From Alteromonas oceanisediminis (lineage in GTDB: Bacteria; Pseudomonadota; Gammaproteobacteria; Enterobacterales; Alteromonadaceae), in assembly GCF_018474025.1 (NCBI RefSeq), contig NZ_JAHCTA010000005.1, positions 337,303 to 401,302 on the forward strand: 64,000 bases of DNA. Reading direction: 5' to 3'. The first letter of the stretch is position 1; each line of letters starts with the position of its first letter. Below, one piece after another: positions 52,807 to 64,000 of the stretch. A model generated the notes under the pieces. The model worked only from the letters and a program-made list of their open reading frames with translations. It was not told the DNA's origin and did no database searches. The translations under genes were made by a program, and so were the position numbers.

Positions 52807-52835
52807 TTGCACATCTTTTAATCATCTCCTATAAT
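52807..52835 (+). promoter_or_regulatory. Sigma-70 promoter of the rplK operon
   Basis: TTGCAC (52807-52812) and TATAAT (52830-52835) are separated by exactly 17 bp, with a GC-rich discriminator (TCGCGACCC) after -10. It lies 90 bp before rplK and serves the ribosomal protein operon, which is detached from nusG. Confidence 0.88.
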
Positions 52836-52925
52836 TCGCGACCCTAAATTCTATCGGGGAGCCGTTTGAGCAGGTAATCTCAATACTTGCGAGGCGCTTT
52901 ACCCAAACTGAGAGAGTGATAAGCA

Positions 52926-53354
52926 ATGGCTAAAAAAGTTACTGGCTACATCAAGTTACAGGTGGGAGCAGGTTCTGCTAACCCAAGTCCTCCTGTTGGT
53001 CCTGCACTGGGCCAAAAAGGCGTTAACATCATGGAATTCTGTAAAGCGTTTAACGCGAAAACAGAGAGCATCGAAAAAGGCGCTCCGGTTCCTGTTGTGA
53101 TTACCGTCTATGAAGACCGTTCATTTACCTTTGAAACGCGCACCCCGCCTGCTTCTTTCTTATTGAAGAAAGCCGCGGGTATTAAAAGCGGTTCAGGTCG
53201 TCCAAATACTGAGAAAGTGGGCACTGTTACTCGCGCTCAATTGGAAGAAATTGCGAAAACGAAAGAGCCAGACCTTACGGCGGCCGATCTTGACGCAGCG
53301 GTTAACACCATCGCGGGCTCTGCTCGTAGCATGGGCTTGAAGGTAGAGGGTTAA
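52926..53354 (+). CDS. rplK: 50S ribosomal protein L11
   Basis: 142 residues, the E. coli length. The N-terminal [23 protein letters not shown] (in two parts) and C-terminal [25 protein letters not shown] are canonical. It binds 23S rRNA at the GTPase centre. First gene of the operon, four bases before rplA. Confidence 0.98.
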   Translation: MAKKVTGYIKLQVGAGSANPSPPVGPALGQKGVNIMEFCKAFNAKTESIEKGAPVPVVITVYEDRSFTFETRTPPASFLLKKAAGIKSGSGRPNTEKVGTVTRAQLEEIAKTKEPDLTAADLDAAVNTIAGSARSMGLKVEG

Positions 53355-53358
53355 TCGA

Positions 53359-54051
53359 ATGGCTAAGTTAACGAAACGCGCTCGTCTAATCGCTGAAAAA
53401 GTAGACTCAACTAAAGAATATGCGATTGCAGATGCGGTTGCTTTATTGAAAGAACTCGCCACGGCTAAGTTCCCTGAAAGTATCGATGTTGCTGTCAACC
53501 TAGGCATCGACGCTAAGAAATCTGACCAAAACGTTCGTGGTGCAACTGTGTTACCAAACGGTACTGGTAAAGATGTTCGCGTAGCGGTATTTACCCAAGG
53601 CGCGAATGCAGAAGCGGCAAAAGCTGCCGGTGCTGATATCGTGGGTATGGACGATCTTGCGGAGCAAGTCAAGAAAGGCGAAATGAACTTCGACGTAGTT
53701 GTTGCCAGCCCAGACGCAATGCGTGTTGTTGGTCAGTTAGGTCAAATTCTTGGTCCTCGCGGCCTTATGCCAAACCCGAAAACGGGTACGGTTACACCTG
53801 ACGTTGCAACGGCAGTAAAAAATGCTAAAGCGGGTCAGGTTCGCTACCGCAACGACAAGAACGGTATCATTCATGCCAGCATTGGTAAGATTGCGTTTGA
53901 TGTTGAGCAAATTCAACAGAACCTTGAAGCATTATTGGAAGCCTTGCGTAAAGCGAAGCCTTCATCTGCAAAGGGTACATACATTCAGAAAGTTAGCTTA
54001 AGCACGACAATGGGTGCCGGTATTGTTGTTGATCAGTCAACACTAAGCTAA
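53359..54051 (+). CDS. rplA: 50S ribosomal protein L1
   Basis: 230 residues. [36 protein letters not shown] and [16 protein letters not shown] are the L1 signatures. L1 forms the stalk at the E-site and represses its own operon in E. coli. It is followed by the L10 leader. Confidence 0.98.
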   Translation: MAKLTKRARLIAEKVDSTKEYAIADAVALLKELATAKFPESIDVAVNLGIDAKKSDQNVRGATVLPNGTGKDVRVAVFTQGANAEAAKAAGADIVGMDDLAEQVKKGEMNFDVVVASPDAMRVVGQLGQILGPRGLMPNPKTGTVTPDVATAVKNAKAGQVRYRNDKNGIIHASIGKIAFDVEQIQQNLEALLEALRKAKPSSAKGTYIQKVSLSTTMGAGIVVDQSTLS

Positions 54052-54077
54052 GTTTTTTTCTCTTAAAGAATATGGGT

Positions 54078-54192
54078 TGGAGCCGCAGCTAACATTGTGG
54101 CTCCCGTCCAAGACCGCAGGTGCGACGCGGTGGAAGAGGTAAGAGAACTTCCGCGTAACGCTCGCTTAATTAGCTGCCTGCGCAGACGGTGG
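54078..54192 (+). ncRNA. L10 leader (rplJL autoregulatory RNA)
   Basis: The conserved block GTCCAAGACCGCAGG (54106-54120) pairs with CCTGCGCAGACGG (54177-54189), and GGAGCC...GGCTCC brackets the first stem near 54079-54104. These match the E. coli L10(L12)4-binding leader, where excess L10 complex blocks translation of rplJL. The rest of the gap to 54327 is leader continuing to the ribosome site. Confidence 0.85.
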
Positions 54193-54327
54193 TTTCGACT
54201 CAGACTCTCTGGGGTAACGAACACCGTAGAGCGGTACATCGATGACGTTTATCTTTGTATCAATCTGTGAACCCTGACACACAGCATTATTAGTTAGCTG
54301 GATGTCAGATTAAAAGAGGTGAACTCA

Positions 54328-54846
54328 GTGGCACTAGGCTTAGCAGCAAAAAAAGAGATCGTAGCGGAGATTAACGACGTTGCATCTCGAGCTCTATCCG
54401 TTGCCGTCGCTGAATACCGTGGGATGGAAGTTGCAGAACTGACTGACCTGCGTGTTAAAGCGCGTGAGCAAGGCGTTTACTTACGAGTTGTTCGTAATAC
54501 GCTAGCAAAACGTGGTTTGGCAGACAGTAAGTTCTCAGATATTGAAAGCGCCCTAACCGGCCCGCTTATCTATGGCTTTTCGATAGACGCACCTGGCGGT
54601 GCGGCACGTCTTTTCAAAGACTATTCGAAGACTAATAGCAAGCTTCAAGTCACTGCACTTTCGCTTGGCAGTGGTCTATTGGGTCCAGATAAATTGGACG
54701 CTGTGGCTTCACTTCCGACTCGCGACGAAGCACTTGCAAAACTACTTGCAACCTTCAAAGCACCGGTTGGCAAATTCGTTCGCACGATCAACGAAGTTCC
54801 AACCAAGTTTGTGCGCGTATTGGCGGCGATCAAAGACGAGAAGTAA
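54328..54846 (+). CDS. rplJ: 50S ribosomal protein L10
   Basis: 172 residues beginning at GTG (54328), reading [20 protein letters not shown] after the initiator. AGAGG lies about seven bases upstream. An in-frame GTG three codons earlier (54319) is rejected because it overlaps the ribosome site. [12 protein letters not shown] and [12 protein letters not shown] are the family motifs. L10 holds the L12 dimers. Confidence 0.95.
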   Translation: MALGLAAKKEIVAEINDVASRALSVAVAEYRGMEVAELTDLRVKAREQGVYLRVVRNTLAKRGLADSKFSDIESALTGPLIYGFSIDAPGGAARLFKDYSKTNSKLQVTALSLGSGLLGPDKLDAVASLPTRDEALAKLLATFKAPVGKFVRTINEVPTKFVRVLAAIKDEK

Positions 54847-54900
54847 TTCCCGTTTTTGGCATTTTGATTTTTTTAACATTAAACCCAGGAGTTTAGAGAC

Positions 54901-55275
54901 ATGGCTCTAACCAAAGAAGATATTTTAAACGCGATTGCTGAAATGCCAGTTATGGAACTGGTTGAGTTGATCGAAGCAGCTGAAGAAAAATTCGGCGTTG
55001 ATGCATCTGCTGCTGTTGCAGTAGCTGCTGGTCCTGCTGCCGCTGCTGAAGCTGCGGAAGAAAAGACTGAATTTGACGTTGTTATGACTTCATTCGGCGC
55101 GAACAAAGTTGCTGTTATCAAAGCGGTTCGTGGCGCAACGGGTCTTGGCTTGAAAGAAGCTAAAGAAGTCGTTGAGTCTGCTCCAAAAGCAATCAAAGAA
55201 GGCGTTTCTAAAGAAGATGCTGAAGCACTGAAGAAAGAGCTTGAAGAAGCTGGTGCAGAAGTTGAAATCAAGTAA
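54901..55275 (+). CDS. rplL: 50S ribosomal protein L7/L12
   Basis: 124 residues. [21 protein letters not shown] is the dimerisation domain, an Ala-rich hinge follows, and the C-terminal domain has [20 protein letters not shown] and [21 protein letters not shown] (in two parts). AGGAGTTTAGAGAC precedes the ATG. Confidence 0.98.
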   Translation: MALTKEDILNAIAEMPVMELVELIEAAEEKFGVDASAAVAVAAGPAAAAEAAEEKTEFDVVMTSFGANKVAVIKAVRGATGLGLKEAKEVVESAPKAIKEGVSKEDAEALKKELEEAGAEVEIK

Positions 55276-55309
55276 TTTGGGGTAACCCAATTACTCGCCG
55301 ATAAGGCTT

Positions 55310-55341
55310 AGGCTGGTGATTTATTGATCACCAGCCTTTTT
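55310..55341 (+). terminator. Attenuator-like hairpin between rplL and rpoB
   Basis: AGGCTGGTGAT (55310-55320) and ATCACCAGCCT (55327-55337) are perfect 11-bp arms with a 6-base loop, followed by five T residues. A partial terminator is known at this place in E. coli and sets the ratio of ribosomal protein to polymerase mRNA. The rest of the 284-bp gap holds no gene. Confidence 0.8.
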
Positions 55342-55559
55342 GCGCTGTAGAGTTCGACGTTTTTTCACCCTGAAAATCTCTACAAAAAGGCGCATGGGGT
55401 TCCAATAAAATAGCTCAAAAAACCAACGCGTTATCTAACATTAGAGCAACAAATTGGTGTATGCTATGGGATTACCCAGAATTAGGGTACTAGAAGTTTG
55501 CTACAACAGTGCGCACTGATGTGGCAGGTCGGGTCAAAAATCAGCAGGCTGAGGGACCA

Positions 55560-58500
55560 ATGGTTTACTCTTATAGCGAAAAGAAACGTATCCGTAAGGA
55601 TTTTGGCAAACGCCCACAGGTATTGGAAATTCCATACCTCCTTTCAATCCAACTAGATTCATTTAAAAAGTTTATTGATATCGACCCTGATGGTCAATAT
55701 GGCTTGGAAGCAGCATTTCGGTCTGTTTTCCCAATAAAAAGTTATTCAGGTAACTCAGAGCTTCAATATGTGAGTTATCGCCTCGGTGAGCCGGTGTTTG
55801 ACGTGAAAGAATGTCAGATCCGTGGCGTCACCTATTCTGCACCGCTAAGAGTTAAACTTCGGTTAGTGTTGTTTGATAAAGAAGCTGCGCCTGGCACAGT
55901 GAAAGATATCAAAGAGCAAGAAGTTTATATGGGCGAAATCCCATTGATGACGGAAAACGGTACCTTTGTCATTAACGGTACAGAACGCGTTATCGTTTCT
56001 CAGCTGCACCGTTCACCGGGTGTATTCTTTGATCACGACAAAGGTAAAACGCACAGCTCCGGTAAAGTATTGTATAACGCGCGCGTTATCCCTTACCGTG
56101 GTTCGTGGTTAGACTTCGAGTTCGATCCGAAAGACAACTTGTTTGTGCGTATTGACCGCCGCCGTAAATTACCTGCGTCTATTATTCTTCGTGCGCTGGA
56201 CATGAGCACTGAGCAGATCCTTGAAGAGTTCTTTGAATCTATTCAAGTCCGCTTCGTGGAAGACCGTGCCATGATGGAAGTGGTAGCTGATCGCTTACGC
56301 GGTGAGACTGCTCAATTCGATATTATGGATGCGGAAGGAAATGTGTTGGTCGAAACGGGCCGTCGTATTTCCGCTCGTCACACGCGTGCACTCGAAAAAG
56401 CGAAAATTACTGAGCTTGAAGTACCTATGGAGTACTTGGTCGGTAAAGTCTATGCGAAGAGCTACGTTGACGAATCAAGCGGCGAAATTATTGTTGCTGC
56501 GAATGATGAAGTCACTCTAGAGAATATGACTGAGCTGAAAGCAGCCGGCATTACTGAAGTACAAACATTGTACATCAACGAACTTGATCACGGTTCGTAT
56601 ATCTCTGACACACTCCGCATCGACTCGGCTGAGTCTCGCTTAGACGCGCTGGTAGAAATTTACCGTATGATGCGCCCTGGTGAGCCGCCAACTAAAGACG
56701 CTGCTGAAACATTATTTGAGAACCTGTTCTTCTCAGAAGATCGTTATGACCTTTCCTCGGTTGGCCGTATGAAGTTCAACCGTCGTCTAGGTCGCGAAGA
56801 ATTAACAGGGTCAGGCACGCTTCAAAACGAAGATATCATTGCGGTGATGAAGCAGTTGATCACCATTCGTGATGGTAAAGACGATGTTGATGATATTGAC
56901 CACTTGGGTAACCGTCGTATTCGCTCAGTGGGCGAAATGGCTGAAAACCAGTTCCGCGTCGGTTTGGTGCGTGTTGAGAGAGCCGTAAAAGAGCGGTTAA
57001 GCTTGGGCGACCTTGATGCGATCATGCCGCAAGATTTGATCAACGCTAAGCCAATTTCTGCTGCCGTCAAAGAGTTCTTCGGCTCCAGCCAGTTGTCTCA
57101 GTTTATGGATCAGAACAACCCGCTGTCAGAAGTTACGCATAAGCGTCGTATTTCTGCTTTAGGTCCAGGCGGTCTAACGCGCGAACGCGCAGGCTTTGAA
57201 GTGCGAGACGTTCACCCGACTCACTACGGCCGTGTATGTCCAATCGAAACGCCTGAAGGTCCAAACATCGGTTTGATCAACAGCTTATCAAGCTTTGCGC
57301 GTACCAATGATTTCGGTTTCCTAGAAACGCCTTACCGCCGCATTGTTGACGGTAAGTTGACCGACGATATTGATTATTTGTCTGCGATTGAAGAAGGTCA
57401 GTTCGCGATTGCACAAGCAAACGTAGAACTTAAAGACGGCGAACTTGCTGAAGACCTGATTCCTTGTCGTTACCGCGGTGAAACGACATTGATGTCAAAA
57501 GATGACATTAAATATATGGACGTTTCACCACAGCAGATCGTGTCCATTGCGGCCAGCATCATTCCATTCTTGGAACACGATGATGCTAACCGGGCATTGA
57601 TGGGCTCGAACATGCAACGTCAAGCCGTTCCTACCCTGCGCGCTGACAAGCCGTTAGTTGGAACGGGTATGGAAAAAACCGTTGCCGTTGACTCAGGTGT
57701 GACTGTGGTTGCTAAACGTGGCGGCTCTGTCGACTACGTCGATGCAAGCCGTATTGTCATCAAAGTGAATGAAGACGAAATGGTACCTGGTGAAGCCGGT
57801 ATCGATATTTATAACCTGACGAAGTACACGCGTTCTAACCAGAACACCTGTATCAATCAGAAGCCAACGTGTAACGTAGGCGACCCCATCGTTGCTGGTG
57901 ACGTGTTAGCTGATGGCCCTTCGACTGATCTTGGTGATTTGGCGCTTGGCCAAAACATGCGTATCGCGTTCATGCCGTGGAATGGTTATAACTTCGAAGA
58001 TTCAATCTTGATTTCTGAGCGCGTTGCTCAGGAAGATCGCTTTACCACGATCCACATTCAAGAGCTAAGCTGTATCGCTCGTGACACTAAGCTTGGGCCA
58101 GAAGAAATCAGCTCAGACATCCCGAACGTGGGTGAGTCTGCGTTAAGCAAGTTGGATGAGTCTGGCGTTGTGTATATCGGTGCTGAAGTGAAAGGCGGCG
58201 ATATTCTGGTTGGTAAAGTGACGCCGAAAGGCGAGACGCAGCTAACACCAGAAGAGAAGCTACTAAGAGCCATCTTTGGTGAGAAAGCGTCTGACGTGAA
58301 AGATACCTCGTTGCGCGTACCAAACAGCGTTCACGGTACGGTTATCGATGTGCAAGTATTCACCCGTGACGGTGTTGAGAAAGACAAGCGCGCGCTTGAA
58401 ATCGAAGACATGCAATTACGTCAGGTGAAGAAAGATTTGTCGGATGAATTTAACATCTTGGCAGATGGCATTTTTGCTCGTGCACAGAACCTGCTGCTTA

Positions 58501-59585
58501 AAAACGGTATCGATCAAGCCAAGCTTGACAGTGTTCCGCGTGAGAAGTGGTTCGACTTACCATTGAAAGACGAAGATGCTCAGAACGAGCTTGACCAAAC
58601 GGCTGAGCAGTACACCACAACCAAAGAGGATTTCGATAAGAAGTTTGAAGGTAAACGTCGCAAGATCACCCAAGGTGATGACTTGGCGCCGGGTGTACTT
58701 AAGATTGTTAAGGTTTATCTTGCGGTTAAGCGCCACATCCAGCCCGGTGACAAAATGGCTGGTCGTCACGGTAACAAAGGTGTTATCTCAACCATTCAAC
58801 CGGTTGAAGACATGCCTTACGACAGTGATGGCACACCCGTTGATATCGTACTGAACCCGCTAGGGGTTCCGTCGCGGATGAACATCGGTCAGATCCTTGA
58901 AACTCACTTAGGCATGGCTGCTCATGGTCTTGGGGTAAAAATTGACCGCATGCTCAAAGAGCAAGAAGAAAAAGCCAAGCTTCGTGCCTTCATTAAAGAA
59001 GTGTATGAGTTGGGTGAGTCTCATCAAGAAGTGGATATCGACAGCTTTACTGACGATGAAATTGACCGTCTTGCACAGAACTTGCGCAAAGGGGTTCCGG
59101 TTGCAACGCCAGTATTTGACGGCGCGCGTGAAGATGAAATCAAAGCGATGTTAAAGCTTGCTGATATTCCTGAAAGTGGCCAAATCACCTTGTTTGACGG
59201 TCGTACCGGTCGCTCGTTTGAGCGCCCAGTTACCGTAGGTTACATGTACATGCTGAAACTGAATCACTTGGTTGATGACAAGATGCATGCGCGTTCTACC
59301 GGTTCTTACAGCTTGGTGACACAGCAGCCGTTGGGTGGTAAAGCACAGTTCGGTGGCCAGCGCTTCGGTGAGATGGAAGTATGGGCACTTGAAGCTTACG
59401 GTGCGGCTTACACCTTGCAGGAAATGCTGACAGTTAAGTCGGATGACGTAAACGGTCGTACGAAGATGTATAAAAACATCGTTGATGGTGATCACAGAAT
59501 GGAACCAGGCATGCCTGAGTCGTTCAACGTATTGTTGAAAGAAATTCGTTCGCTCGGTATCAATATCGAGTTGGAAGAGCACTAA
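55560..59585 (+). CDS. rpoB: RNA polymerase subunit beta
   Basis: 1341 residues against 1342 in E. coli, beginning [39 protein letters not shown] is the rifampicin-pocket region with no known resistance change visible. [33 protein letters not shown] and [20 protein letters not shown] are conserved core motifs. GAGG precedes the ATG at 55560; an upstream frame of 17 residues is not conserved. Confidence 0.98.
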   Translation: MVYSYSEKKRIRKDFGKRPQVLEIPYLLSIQLDSFKKFIDIDPDGQYGLEAAFRSVFPIKSYSGNSELQYVSYRLGEPVFDVKECQIRGVTYSAPLRVKLRLVLFDKEAAPGTVKDIKEQEVYMGEIPLMTENGTFVINGTERVIVSQLHRSPGVFFDHDKGKTHSSGKVLYNARVIPYRGSWLDFEFDPKDNLFVRIDRRRKLPASIILRALDMSTEQILEEFFESIQVRFVEDRAMMEVVADRLRGETAQFDIMDAEGNVLVETGRRISARHTRALEKAKITELEVPMEYLVGKVYAKSYVDESSGEIIVAANDEVTLENMTELKAAGITEVQTLYINELDHGSYISDTLRIDSAESRLDALVEIYRMMRPGEPPTKDAAETLFENLFFSEDRYDLSSVGRMKFNRRLGREELTGSGTLQNEDIIAVMKQLITIRDGKDDVDDIDHLGNRRIRSVGEMAENQFRVGLVRVERAVKERLSLGDLDAIMPQDLINAKPISAAVKEFFGSSQLSQFMDQNNPLSEVTHKRRISALGPGGLTRERAGFEVRDVHPTHYGRVCPIETPEGPNIGLINSLSSFARTNDFGFLETPYRRIVDGKLTDDIDYLSAIEEGQFAIAQANVELKDGELAEDLIPCRYRGETTLMSKDDIKYMDVSPQQIVSIAASIIPFLEHDDANRALMGSNMQRQAVPTLRADKPLVGTGMEKTVAVDSGVTVVAKRGGSVDYVDASRIVIKVNEDEMVPGEAGIDIYNLTKYTRSNQNTCINQKPTCNVGDPIVAGDVLADGPSTDLGDLALGQNMRIAFMPWNGYNFEDSILISERVAQEDRFTTIHIQELSCIARDTKLGPEEISSDIPNVGESALSKLDESGVVYIGAEVKGGDILVGKVTPKGETQLTPEEKLLRAIFGEKASDVKDTSLRVPNSVHGTVIDVQVFTRDGVEKDKRALEIEDMQLRQVKKDLSDEFNILADGIFARAQNLLLKNGIDQAKLDSVPREKWFDLPLKDEDAQNELDQTAEQYTTTKEDFDKKFEGKRRKITQGDDLAPGVLKIVKVYLAVKRHIQPGDKMAGRHGNKGVISTIQPVEDMPYDSDGTPVDIVLNPLGVPSRMNIGQILETHLGMAAHGLGVKIDRMLKEQEEKAKLRAFIKEVYELGESHQEVDIDSFTDDEIDRLAQNLRKGVPVATPVFDGAREDEIKAMLKLADIPESGQITLFDGRTGRSFERPVTVGYMYMLKLNHLVDDKMHARSTGSYSLVTQQPLGGKAQFGGQRFGEMEVWALEAYGAAYTLQEMLTVKSDDVNGRTKMYKNIVDGDHRMEPGMPESFNVLLKEIRSLGINIELEEH

Positions 59586-59666
59586 TCAGGTCGTTTACCT
59601 GAGCATGATGAGTGAGGCCCGGTATTACATCGGGCCTGTTGAGACTGACTCCGCTGGGAGAAAAAT

Positions 59667-63848
<4,182 letters not shown>

Positions 63849-63890
63849 CTATCAGTGCACCTGTGCAGGCCAACGATTTACCCCGTTGGC

Positions 63891-63919
63891 TTGACAGTTC
63901 AATAATTGATCTTTAATAT
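63891..63919 (+). promoter_or_regulatory. Near-consensus sigma-70 promoter abutting the rpoC terminator
   Basis: TTGACA (63891-63896) and TAATAT (63914-63919) are exactly 17 bp apart, two bases before the terminator stem. A transcript would start inside that hairpin. It may drive genes beyond the window, or be chance. Confidence 0.4.
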
Positions 63920-63920
63920 T

Positions 63921-63951
63921 CCGCGTCCCAAAAAATAGGGGCGCGGTTTTT
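63921..63951 (+). terminator. Rho-independent terminator after rpoC (first)
   Basis: CCGCGTCCC (63921-63929) and GGGGCGCGG (63938-63946) pair as a GC-rich stem with one G-T pair, followed by five T residues. It ends the rplK-rpoC operon. Confidence 0.88.
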
Positions 63952-63960
63952 GTATAGCCG

Positions 63961-63987
63961 TGAGCACTTTTAGGGTGCTCAAGGTTT
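63961..63987 (+). terminator. Second terminator after rpoC
   Basis: TGAGCAC (63961-63967) and GTGCTCA (63975-63981) form a 7-bp stem around TTTTAGG, followed by AAGG and a T run. Confidence 0.75.
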
Positions 63988-64000
63988 TTTGTTTTTTAAT

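Overview
The window is chromosomal DNA from a gammaproteobacterium, probably a marine or aquatic heterotroph. This rests on the secE-nusG and rplKAJL-rpoBC genes, an L10 leader close to the enterobacterial one, UbiG (ubiquinone), FolE/FolM (monapterin), DbpA, Blc, PyrC of 348 residues, an OlsF-like acyltransferase and the LHR-MPE-EXO-LIG repair genes. The genus cannot be fixed from the sequence. There is no rRNA, CRISPR array, recognisable transposase, integrase or phage gene.

Layout. 1-5972: a truncated aldehyde dehydrogenase, small metabolic and envelope genes (YqaA-like, VOC, DUF2237, ubiG, a glutaminase that seems to start at ATT, a thioredoxin-fold protein, GST, an MliC-type lipoprotein). 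6011-13477: a DNA-repair neighbourhood with an ATP-dependent ligase and a metallo-beta-lactamase exonuclease on the minus strand, and a large Lhr-type helicase and the PdeM/MPE nuclease on the plus strand, with TapT/DTW, PpiC and a GNAT gene between. 13575-19397: a GNAT, the agmatine-to-putrescine genes aguA-aguB, folM divergent from folE, a TPR lipoprotein and a zinc-ribbon protein. 19508-26040: alpha-glucan and sugar metabolism, with amylosucrase divergent from a ROK sugar kinase around a LacI-type palindrome, then an AKR / secreted GH13 / VOC operon. 26168-38346: lipocalin, DinB-like, LysR with a divergent alcohol dehydrogenase, OlsF-like, pyrC, a double-domain solute-binding protein, dbpA, MAPEG, RraA-like and an ABC exporter.

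38379-39628 is a tRNA-Trp-secE-nusG unit with its own strong promoter and terminator. The usual continuation (rplK) does not follow. Instead about 13 kb of other genes (39684-52693) lie between nusG and rplK: DUF502, a secreted leucine-rich-repeat protein, a five-repeat Lipoprotein_15-type lipoprotein followed by an ECF sigma factor, an RskA-type anti-sigma factor and an outer-membrane barrel, several secreted orphan proteins, a hybrid histidine kinase convergent with a NarL/LuxR response regulator, an aldo/keto reductase and a PspB-like protein. The canonical rplK-rplA-(L10 leader)-rplJ-rplL-(attenuator)-rpoB-rpoC operon then runs from its own promoter (52807) to a double terminator at the right edge.

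The items most worth follow-up are the envelope-facing ECF sigma/lipoprotein/barrel module with its candidate promoter, the two-component/orphan cluster beside it, the split repair cluster with passenger genes, the break in the nusG-rplK linkage, and the ATT start of glutaminase. No system here can be called new from sequence alone; the ECF module is the best candidate.
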